A DNA stretch of 64,000 nucleotides from CAITWD01 sp963842065. GTDB taxonomy: Bacteria > Actinomycetota > Thermoleophilia > Miltoncostaeales > Miltoncostaeaceae. Where the stretch lies: NCBI GenBank assembly GCA_963842065.1, contig CAWJEW010000002.1:1-64000 (forward strand), read 5' to 3'. The translations under genes and the position numbers were made by a program. Below, piece after piece: positions 17,633 through 23,848 of the stretch (position 1 is the first letter of the stretch; every line of letters begins with the position of its first letter). The notes below the pieces were generated by a model. That model was not told the origin of the DNA. It worked only from the letters and a program-made list of their open reading frames with translations, and searched no databases.

Positions 17633-18221
17633 GTGGCGCACGATCTTTGGGGGCATCTTGCTCACGCCCGTCTCTTTGCCGGGTTGCGCGCCACCACGAG
17701 TACCCGGCCCTGATACCCAGCCCGATGGCGACGATCACGAACACGCCGAGTAGCGCCTTGGCGCCAGCGTTCCCGATGCGCTTGGCGACCTCCTCGCCAT
17801 AGACGTACGAAAGCCCAACGTACATCCCGATCCAACCGATACCGGCGACCAGCGCTCCCAGCCCGAACAGCCAGAATCGCACCCGGAAAATCCCCGACAC
17901 GAAAGCCGGCATCGTCGCGGACGCCACGAAGGTGTGACGGCCGAACGCCCCGTCGCCTTTGGTCAGCAGGTTCCGGCGCCTGTTCTCCAGCCGTCCAGGG
18001 TGGTCCAGCAGCGGACGCCCCCCGTGGACACCGATCGCATAGCCCGCCACCGAGCCGAGCATCCAGGCGACCATCGCCGTGGCCAACACGATGCCCACGT
18101 TGAGCTTGCCCTCTCCGGCCAGCGTGCCCGCCGCGATCAGCGCCGCATCACCAGGGCCCGGTATGCCGGCTCCCATGATCGCGACGAGCACGAACAGAAC
18201 GACGTACTCGGAGACGCTCAT
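17607..18221 (-). CDS. DedA-family membrane protein
   Basis: This 204-residue integral membrane protein has the DedA/VTT layout. The re-entrant region holds G-A-G-I-P-G-P-G-D, and a second G-x-x-x-G-Y-x-I-G-x-x-x-G segment and F-G-R-H-T-F match the family's conserved basic motif. Four to five hydrophobic stretches are visible, and the tail is charged. The family takes part in lipid scrambling or undecaprenyl-phosphate recycling and proton-dependent envelope homeostasis. No clear ribosome binding site precedes the ATG. Confidence 0.8.
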   Translation of the reverse strand: MSVSEYVVLFVLVAIMGAGIPGPGDAALIAAGTLAGEGKLNVGIVLATAMVAWMLGSVAGYAIGVHGGRPLLDHPGRLENRRRNLLTKGDGAFGRHTFVASATMPAFVSGIFRVRFWLFGLGALVAGIGWIGMYVGLSYVYGEEVAKRIGNAGAKALLGVFVIVAIGLGIRAGYSWWRATRQRDGREQDAPKDRAPLTGDPPRL

Positions 18222-18719
18222 GATGGCGCTGGCGTCATCGTGGGCTCAGGCTGACGGCTATCGCGCCAGTCGCTGGTCCGCGCGCGCCCGCCGGGCCACC
18301 CAGGCACGCCGACGGTCACTCCCCCCGCCAGCGGCACGGCCGCCCCGGCCCAGCGGCGCCTGCGTTGCCGCCGGAGACGGGCAGAACCCCCTGTTTCGCT
18401 GCTTTGGTGGCGTCATCGTCCGCTCCGTGAGCCTCCATGGCGGGATCAGCTCAATGGTAGTCCGGTGCCGGCAACCGCGGGCGGACAAGTCCCCGCAAAG
18501 GTACGAAGCCAGTCAGGTCAAGGGCCACGCTCGCAGTTACCGACACGCAGCCCAGCAGATTCACTGCGCTGCAGCCAGATCCTCACAGTCAGGTCAGGCG
18601 TTCATCGCGAAAACATTAAGTTCGAGGCTCCTGAGTAGTGACACCCCCACGCCGTAGGAGCCCCGCGACTGCGTCGCGCGCTCGCGGCGAGCCGCGCGCG
18701 CAGTCGCTAGGAGCGGCGG
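18222..18719. other. Gene-less stretch with a tRNA-like 5' fragment
   Basis: I see no gene over about 500 bp. At 18440-18460 a 21-bp segment matches the consensus of a tRNA 5' end (7-nt acceptor strand, two linker bases, D-arm with GCTCAATGGTAG). It is not continued into an anticodon arm and may be a tRNA relic or chance. The 3' end carries one copy of a 32-bp direct repeat. Confidence 0.4.
18602..18633 (+). repeat. 32-bp direct repeat, copy 1
   Basis: This matches 19405-19436 with one mismatch; the last 25 bp are identical, with core AACATTAAGTTCGAGGCTCC. The two copies enclose about 770 bp that include the small gene at 18720. They may be ends of an insertion element or recombination scars. 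Confidence 0.7.
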
Positions 18720-18962
18720 TTACTGAGAGGTCTCGCCTGCGAGCCTCTGCAGTTCGGCCACGTGCTTTGCCATGGTCGCGGCTGCTTGTTGTCGCGACGC
18801 CACGCCGGCTTCGCCTGTGATGTAGGACACATGGTAGGCAGTGATCGCGGCCAGGATCTCCTCAGTCGGCTCGACGACCGCTGGGTAATTGATCCACGGG
18901 TGGTGGTGGAGTATCGACCAGATAATGCTCGGCATCCACGGAGGGCAGATGTCGTCGTCCAT
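18720..18962 (-). CDS. Small acidic hypothetical protein
   Basis: This is an 80-residue protein beginning M-D-D-D-I-C-P-P-W, with a helix-rich C-terminal half. A good AGGAG lies six bases before the ATG, which supports translation. It sits between the two 32-bp direct repeats, so it may be the cargo of a small mobile segment. An upstream antisense-side frame (about 19126 down to 18964) that resembles the end of another small protein overlaps its leader. Family not recognised. Confidence 0.5.
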   Translation of the reverse strand: MDDDICPPWMPSIIWSILHHHPWINYPAVVEPTEEILAAITAYHVSYITGEAGVASRQQAAATMAKHVAELQRLAGETSQ

Positions 18963-19530
18963 TGCAGTCTCCTCGTGTCGTGAAGTGCGTCGTCGTACTC
19001 GCGAAGCAGGTCCTGGAACGAATTAGCGTCCCATCGACGAAAGGTGTCGAACAGGCCCCTGAAGTGGTCCTCGTCGCCGGATATGGCGGCGTCGGCCTCT
19101 CCGGCGCGCTGAAGGTCCCCGGTCAAAGCGCGTCAGCCCCGCATCGGGGAAGACTGGCCATCGGGGGACTCGTTGCGTGCAGGAGCTTGACGACTCGCAT
19201 GCCTCGGTCCATTCGTGTCGAGGGAGACGCCTAGGTTGGGTCCACGAGTTCCGGCAAGGATCGGGCGCCACTCGATGTGATCGCCTGACCACATCAGGCG
19301 GCATCTGGTGGTCTGGGCCCTCCAGACCCGCAGCTCATTTATGGAGGTCCCGCAATAGTCCTATCGGCACGTCCGAAAAAACCTTTAACGGCTCCCATCG
19401 GCAATCATCGGGAAAACATTAAGTTCGAGGCTCCTGTGGCCTGACCCCGTTTCCGATACCAGCTGATCTGGTCCCCAAATCCTGGACCCAGTTTGTGAGA
19501 GTGATGGCGTGAACCTCGAAGGAGGAGTTC
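18963..19530. other. Degraded intergenic stretch
   Basis: On the minus strand an open frame from 19126 contains F-R-G-L-F-D-T-F-R-R-W-D, which looks like decayed coding sequence, but no stop or clear gene can be set. The rest holds no recognisable gene apart from the second 32-bp repeat. Confidence 0.35.
19405..19436 (+). repeat. 32-bp direct repeat, copy 2
   Basis: Second copy of the repeat at 18602-18633. It lies about 95 bp before the truncated transposase start at 19531 and could be the terminal region of that lost element. Confidence 0.7.
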
Positions 19531-19617
19531 ATGCCACGTTCCTACGCCCCACAGTTCCGGGCGATGGTCATCGAGCAGGTCCGGTCCACTGTATGCCAAA
19601 GAGACAACCCCGCCTGA
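19531..19617 (+). pseudogene. Truncated transposase orfA remnant
   Basis: A strong GAAGGAGGAG precedes an ATG. The frame begins M-P-R-S-Y-A-P-Q-F-R-A-M-V-I-E-Q-V, typical of the first helix of IS3-type OrfA transposase proteins, and breaks off after 18 codons, ending at TGA 19615-19617. It is cut just before att copy 4 and differs from the intact IS downstream. Confidence 0.6.
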
Positions 19618-19631
19618 TGGGGGTTTCTGCA

Positions 19632-19674
19632 AAGCCGACGAGCGGATTCGAACCGCTGACCCCTTCATTACGAG
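19632..19674 (-). repeat. tRNA-Thr 3'-half fragment, att copy 4
   Basis: Identical over 43 bp to copy 2 at 9731-9773, and both are followed by GACGCC. The IS3 element begins 7 bp further on. Confidence 0.85.
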
Positions 19675-19750
19675 GACGCCGTGAGCCGTCCTGGGTTTGA
19701 CGGAGACTTCGATGCCAGGGTTCGCCTGGCGGAAGGAGAAGTCCCGCGTC

Positions 19751-20053
19751 ATGCCACGAGCCAGGAAGTACCCCCAGGAGCTGTTGGAGCGCGGCACCCG
19801 GCTGGTCTTTGAGTCCGGCCGCCCGATCGCGCATGTCGCACGCGATCTGGGCGTGCCGGCGGAGACCCTGCGGCTGTACGTGCGCCAGGTCGAGGCCAAT
19901 GAGGGTCGTCGAGGTGACCTGATGACCAGCCAGGAGCGTGAGGAGATCCGCAAGCTGCGCCGTGAGAACTACGAGCTGCGCAGGGCGAACGAGATCCTCA
20001 AGGCGGCGTCGGTGTTTTTCGCGGGCGAGCTCGATCCAACCCGTCCGAAGTGA
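19751..20053 (+). CDS. IS3-family transposase OrfA
   Basis: The 100-residue product has an N-terminal helix-turn-helix (R-P-I-A-H-V-A-R-D-L-G-V-P-A-E-T-L-R) and a leucine-zipper-like helix (E-I-R-K-L-R-R-E-N-Y-E-L-R-R-A). It ends F-F-A-G-E-L-D-P-T-R-P-K. This is the DNA-binding subunit. A TTG start at 19697 would lengthen it, but the ATG matches the family start. OrfB begins at GTG 20050 inside its stop codon (GTGA). In this family an OrfAB fusion is usually made by frameshifting. Confidence 0.9.
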   Translation: MPRARKYPQELLERGTRLVFESGRPIAHVARDLGVPAETLRLYVRQVEANEGRRGDLMTSQEREEIRKLRRENYELRRANEILKAASVFFAGELDPTRPK

Positions 20054-20952
20054 GCGCGTTCATCGACGCGCACCGAGATCGCTTCGGGGTCGAGCCCATC
20101 TGCCGGACCCTGGGCGTGTCGGCGTCCGCCTACTATCAGCGCGCCACCGGCACGCGCTCGCAGCGCACGATTGACGATGAGTTCCTGCTCGAGCGGATCC
20201 AGGAGATCCACGCTGCCAACTACTTCGCCTATGGATCGCGGCGGATGTGGAAGGCCCTGCGGCGTGACGGCACCCAGGTCGGTCGCAGCCGCGTCGAGCG
20301 GCTGATGCACACCCACGGGATCCAGGGTGCCAAGCGGCGCGGCAAGCCGTGGCGCACCACGATCCCTGATTCCCAGGCACCACGACGGCCGGATCTCATC
20401 GGGCGCGACTTCGCCGCCTTGCGTCCGGATAGCAAATGGTTCGCGGATTTCACCTACCTGCGCTGCTGGGAGGGGGTGGTGTTCTTCGCGTTTGTCATCG
20501 ACGCCTACAGCCGACGCGTTGTCGGGTGGCAGTTCGCCGCTCATATGCGTACCGATCTCGTGCTCGACGCGCTGCGGATGGCGCTCGCTCAGCGCGGCCT
20601 CGGCGCCGATGTCGCGCTGGTGCATCACAGCGATGCCGGTAGCCAGTACACCTCGTTCGACTACACCCAAACGCTCGACGATCACGGCGTGCTCGCGTCG
20701 ATCGGAACGGTCGGCGATGCGTTTGACAACGCGATGGCCGAGAGCTTTGTCGATACGTTCAAGACCGAGTTGATCCGCGACCGCGTCTGGCGCACGCGCT
20801 CGCAGCTCGAGCTGGCGATCGTCGAGTACGTCGCCTGGTTCAACGACACGCGATTGCATGAGGCCCTCGGCGACCTGCCCCCGGCCGAATACGAGCATCG
20901 CTTTGAGATGATCACGACCCAAAACGCCCTACTCGCAAACACGGAAACCTAG
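20050..20952 (+). CDS. IS3-family transposase OrfB (DDE integrase)
   Basis: This is a 300-residue rve-type catalytic protein. The DDE triad blocks are W-F-A-D-F-T-Y-L (first Asp), H-H-S-D-A-G-S-Q-Y-T-S (second Asp) and D-N-A-M-A-E-S-F (Glu). The N-terminal HTH_21-like region with S-A-S-A-Y-Y-Q-R and Y-G-S-R-R-M-W is present. The length fits IS3 OrfB and no lesion is seen. Confidence 0.93.
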   Translation: MSAFIDAHRDRFGVEPICRTLGVSASAYYQRATGTRSQRTIDDEFLLERIQEIHAANYFAYGSRRMWKALRRDGTQVGRSRVERLMHTHGIQGAKRRGKPWRTTIPDSQAPRRPDLIGRDFAALRPDSKWFADFTYLRCWEGVVFFAFVIDAYSRRVVGWQFAAHMRTDLVLDALRMALAQRGLGADVALVHHSDAGSQYTSFDYTQTLDDHGVLASIGTVGDAFDNAMAESFVDTFKTELIRDRVWRTRSQLELAIVEYVAWFNDTRLHEALGDLPPAEYEHRFEMITTQNALLANTET

Positions 20953-20985
20953 AAACCCCGTCTCCGTCAAACCCAGGACGGCTCA

Positions 20986-21105
20986 GACCGGCATAAACCC
21001 TGGGGGCCGACTGGGGGCCGACGGCCGAGAGTAGAAGGCCTCTTCTGGCCTCTACTGACCTAAACAGCCCCAACAGCAAACCCATTCTGAGCTGGGGTTC
21101 TGTGA
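20986..21105. other. tRNA-proximal flank with tandem 11-bp repeat and hairpin
   Basis: TGGGGGCCGAC is repeated back to back at 21001-21011 and 21012-21022. An inverted repeat with arms AGAAGGCC/GGCCTCT lies around 21031-21058. Arrays of this kind are common beside integrase genes and att sites in actinobacteria. No gene. Confidence 0.5.
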
Positions 21106-21178
21106 AGCCGACGCGCGGACTCGAACCGCGGACCCCTTCATTACGAGTGAAGTGCTCTACCAGCTGAGCTACGTCGGC
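21106..21178 (-). tRNA. tRNA-Thr (CGU anticodon)
   Basis: The 73-nt cloverleaf on the minus strand has a 7-bp acceptor stem (GCCGACG/CGTCGGC), D-arm GCTC-AGCTGGTA-GAGC, anticodon stem CTTCA/TGAAG with loop CTCGTAA (anticodon CGT), a five-base variable loop, T-arm CGCGG-TTCGAGT-CCGCG and discriminator T. No CCA is encoded. Its 3' end faces the accessory region and it is the intact integration target for the four truncated copies. Confidence 0.97.
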
Positions 21179-21388
21179 ACCGCTACGTCCACGAAACACG
21201 GTCGCGTCGGAAAGGCCGGCGGTAACCTCCGTGGCGTCGCCCGCGCATTGTACCGACGCGGGCCGACCTCGGCAGACCACCGCCGAGGTGACGCACGACC
21301 CAGTTGGGTGCACCACGTCCGCGGCGCCTGATTGCGCTTGGGCTCGCCCGTCCGGGGCCTGCGCAAGCGATCCTGGCGTCGCTGCCGC

Positions 21389-22126
21389 CTACCCGCCGGT
21401 CGGGATGAACTCGACATACGGCGCGCCGCCGCCGCCGCCGTAGTCGACGGTGATCGTCGAACCTGCGGGGCCGTAGCTGGAACCGCCGCCTCCGCCGCCA
21501 CCAGCACCGACCGTGTTGCCGCGGCTCTGGTCGCCGCCCCCATCACCATCACCACCGAAATAGCCGCCCCCGGCGCAGCCGCCGGAGTACGTCGGCAGGT
21601 ACCACGTGCCGTTATCGGTGTCGACGCCCCCGGCGCCCCCGATCAAGAGCCGGCCCGGCGCGCCGTCGTAGAAGTCGTCCTGGTCGGCGCTGGATCCGCC
21701 CGCACCTTCGGCGTTGGCCGTCCCGGCCCCGCCGCCGAGGCCGCTGATGCCCTGTGTGCCAGAGATGGTCGCGTCGAAGCCGGCGAGACCGCCGCCGCCG
21801 CCCCGCGTCGTGCTGCTCCCGCCGCCGCCCGGACCGCCGGTGCCACCGCCCCCGCCGCCGCCTGCGACGACGATGCGGGAGGCGAGTGCAATGAACGAGC
21901 CGAACCCGGGAATCTCGGCGGGGGTGCCGCGTCGTAGCTGACACGGGCACGGGGTCCGTGCCGATCGCCTCGCGCAGGACCTCTGGAGTGTCAGTGTGGC
22001 CGTGTTTGGTGCAGGTGTGTTCCACCACCGCATCCGGCACGTCTGCTCTGGACCGTCACTGACGAGAGTGCAGGCGCGCTCGTCCTCTGTCTTTCCACAG
22101 TCGATCCGAACTCGGCTCTCCGGCAC
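21389..22126 (-). CDS. Glycine-rich protein frame (probably 5'-damaged)
   Basis: The C-terminal 165 residues are long Gly runs separated by motifs such as G-I-S-G-L-G-G-G-A-G and G-R-L-L-I-G-G-A-G-G, with some aromatic and acidic positions. They end Y-V-E-F-I-P-T-G-G. This resembles bacterial glycine-rich surface proteins. The first 80 codons look unlike coding sequence, with no signal peptide or domain, so the real start was probably lost. Low-complexity GC-rich DNA also keeps frames open by chance on the other strand. Confidence 0.4.
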   Translation of the reverse strand: MPESRVRIDCGKTEDERACTLVSDGPEQTCRMRWWNTPAPNTATLTLQRSCARRSARTPCPCQLRRGTPAEIPGFGSFIALASRIVVAGGGGGGGTGGPGGGGSSTTRGGGGGLAGFDATISGTQGISGLGGGAGTANAEGAGGSSADQDDFYDGAPGRLLIGGAGGVDTDNGTWYLPTYSGGCAGGGYFGGDGDGGGDQSRGNTVGAGGGGGGGSSYGPAGSTITVDYGGGGGAPYVEFIPTGG

Positions 22127-22246
22127 TTGCGGCTCCCTTGTGGTTGCAGACGCGCAGCTCCGGCAGCGGCGCGTGTGGGAGGCCGACTGACGGCACTGCG
22201 GCGTCAGGCGGTGCTGAGCCGCAGTGCCGATCGCATCGGGCGGGCG

Positions 22247-22606
22247 CTAGTCGTCCCAGGCGGAGATCTCGAGGTGGCGGGTGATTCGTCCGTCGGTGTT
22301 GACGTCGAAGCTCGCCATGCACAGCACCTGCGTGCCGTCGGCGTAGCGGCACGACTCAACGATTGCTGCCGTTCCCGGCGCCCCGACGGCGCGCTCGATG
22401 ACGTGCGTCGCATCGCGGCTCAGCAGATCTTCGAAGTGCGCGCCGATTGCCGTTCGTCCCCGGAGGACATGTGGTGCGCCGGGGGGTGCGTCCCGTCGCA
22501 CGCTGACAAGTTCGGCCTCGTCGTCGTAGAAGGCCGTGACCGCGGCCGCGTCGCGGCCTTCGAGTGCGTGGCGAAGCCCATCAAGGTCGAGTGTGGTGGA
22601 GGTCAT
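22247..22606 (-). CDS. SnoaL/NTF2-like protein
   Basis: This 119-residue protein has the NTF2-like cone pattern: an N-terminal helix (L-R-H-A-L-E-G-R-D-A-A-A-V-T-A-F-Y), a strand with D-E-A-E-L-V-S-V, G-R-T-A-I-G-A-H-F and a final H-L-E-I-S-A-W-D-D. AAAGGA lies six bases before the ATG. It follows the methyltransferase gene in the same direction with a gap of about 47 bp, so it is likely in one operon. It could be a polyketide-type cyclase or isomerase; substrate unknown. Confidence 0.75.
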   Translation of the reverse strand: MTSTTLDLDGLRHALEGRDAAAVTAFYDDEAELVSVRRDAPPGAPHVLRGRTAIGAHFEDLLSRDATHVIERAVGAPGTAAIVESCRYADGTQVLCMASFDVNTDGRITRHLEISAWDD

Positions 22607-22653
22607 GGTGGATCCTTTCTCGTTGTGGTGACCCAGGTCTCGAGGACCCGGGG

Positions 22654-23724
22654 TTAGTTGCGCACCTCGAAGACGAAGTTCACTGGGGTCTCTGCGGCGC
22701 GTCGGAAGTCGGTGAACCCGCCCGCGAGGACGGCATCCCGGATGCGGGCTTGGCCCGCCTGGGCACCGAAGGCGGCGCGTCCGTCTTGGGCAAGTGACGC
22801 CGGGGTGCAAATAAGCGTCGACGCGCCGTAAAAGAGGCGGCTGACCGGGTTGAGGTTCTCCTCAAGCCGATCACCGGCACGCGGCTCGACGATCATCCAG
22901 GTGCCGTCGGGTGCGAGGGTGCTGCGGACGTGGGCGGCGGCGGCGACAGGGTCGCCCATGTCGTGCAGGCAGTCGAACATGGTCACGAGATCGAAGCCGT
23001 CGCCCGGGTAGGTCGCCGCGGGGGCGACCACGAAGCTCACCCGGTCGGTCACGCCGGCATCTGCGGCTCGTTCCCGGGCCGTGGCGATGGAGGCCTCGTG
23101 GTAGTCGATGCCGACGAACCGCGACGCCGGAAACGCCTGGGCCATCAGGAGCGTGGACGCTCCATGGCCGCAGCCGACGTCGGCGACGAGCGCCCCGGCG
23201 CGAAGTTTGGCCTCGACGCCGTCGAGCGCGGGGATCCATGCGCCGATGAGGTTCGCGGCGTAGCCGGGCCGGAAGAACCGCTCGGTCCCGTCGAAGAGTC
23301 CGTGGTCGTGTTCGTGCCAGCCGAGGCCCTCGCCGGTCCGAAAGCGCTCACCGACGCTCGGTGCGTCACGCAGGGCCGACAGCACGAGCTGGAACGCCCC
23401 GGCGAACGCCGCCGGGCTCGCGTCGTCGGCCAGGGTGAAGGCCTGTTCGGGCGGCAGCGTGAACGTCTCGGTCGCCGGGTCGTAGGTCACGTATCCGCCG
23501 GCGGCTTGTGCGGCGAGCCACTCACGGACATACCGCTCGTTCGTACTGGTGCGCTCGGCCAATTCTGCGGGCGAGAGCGGCCCCGCGCCGGCCATCGCGC
23601 GGTAGAGCCCGAGCTGGTCGCCGATGAAGACAAGACCGGCGTTGACCGTCGCGCCGAGCTCCGTGATGAGCTGACCGACGAACGCATCGAGGGCCGCCAT
23701 GTCGAGTTCTGTGGTTGTGGACAT
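22654..23724 (-). CDS. Class I SAM methyltransferase with N-terminal winged helix
   Basis: This 356-residue protein has an N-terminal winged-helix dimerisation part (L-S-P-A-E-L-A-E-R-T-S-T-N-E-R-Y-V-R-E-W). A Rossmann methyltransferase core follows, with motif I V-A-D-V-G-C-G-H-G-A-S-T and acidic motif F-V-G-I-D-Y-H. A G-D-G-F-D-L-V-T-M-F-D segment and D-G-T-W-M-I-V-E-P complete the fold. The layout matches O-methyltransferase-type small-molecule enzymes. It is divergent from the BTAD regulator across 124 bp with a SARP-like operator. Confidence 0.85.
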   Translation of the reverse strand: MSTTTELDMAALDAFVGQLITELGATVNAGLVFIGDQLGLYRAMAGAGPLSPAELAERTSTNERYVREWLAAQAAGGYVTYDPATETFTLPPEQAFTLADDASPAAFAGAFQLVLSALRDAPSVGERFRTGEGLGWHEHDHGLFDGTERFFRPGYAANLIGAWIPALDGVEAKLRAGALVADVGCGHGASTLLMAQAFPASRFVGIDYHEASIATARERAADAGVTDRVSFVVAPAATYPGDGFDLVTMFDCLHDMGDPVAAAAHVRSTLAPDGTWMIVEPRAGDRLEENLNPVSRLFYGASTLICTPASLAQDGRAAFGAQAGQARIRDAVLAGGFTDFRRAAETPVNFVFEVRN

Positions 23725-23778
23725 CTCGCCTCCGCGTCGCGTGGTTGGTGGGCGTGGACATCAGCGTGCCGGGGCACC

Positions 23779-23807
23779 GTCAAGCGAGCGTCAAGCCGCC
23801 GTCAGCG
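23779..23807. promoter_or_regulatory. Heptameric direct repeats (SARP/BTAD-type operator)
   Basis: GTCAAGC (23779), GTCAAGC (23790) and GTCAGCG (23801) are spaced exactly 11 bp apart with 4-bp gaps, in the divergent promoter between the methyltransferase and the BTAD regulator. This geometry is the known signature of SARP binding sites. The sequence pattern is direct observation; binding by the adjacent regulator is inference. Confidence 0.7.
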
Positions 23808-23848
23808 CCGCGTTGACGGCTTCGTCGGCGCGGGACTACGATCGAGAG

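Larger units (their letters stand above)
19682..20985 (+). mobile_element. IS3-family insertion sequence
   Basis: This 1304-bp element is bounded by perfect 26-bp inverted repeats at 19682-19707 and 20960-20985, beginning TGAGCCGTCCTGGG. It carries orfA and orfB, overlapping by four bases, as is normal for IS3. The flanking 3-4 bp do not match, so no target duplication is visible; the insertion may be old or rearranged. Both genes look intact, so it may be active. Confidence 0.92.

Noticed and set aside
19682..20985. 3-bp target duplication of the IS3 element
   Set aside because: The bases flanking the perfect inverted repeats (CCG and GAC) do not match.
21714..21941. Plus-strand proline-rich frame opposite the glycine-rich gene
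   Set aside because: Pro runs are just the complement of Gly codons; no start signal or domain.
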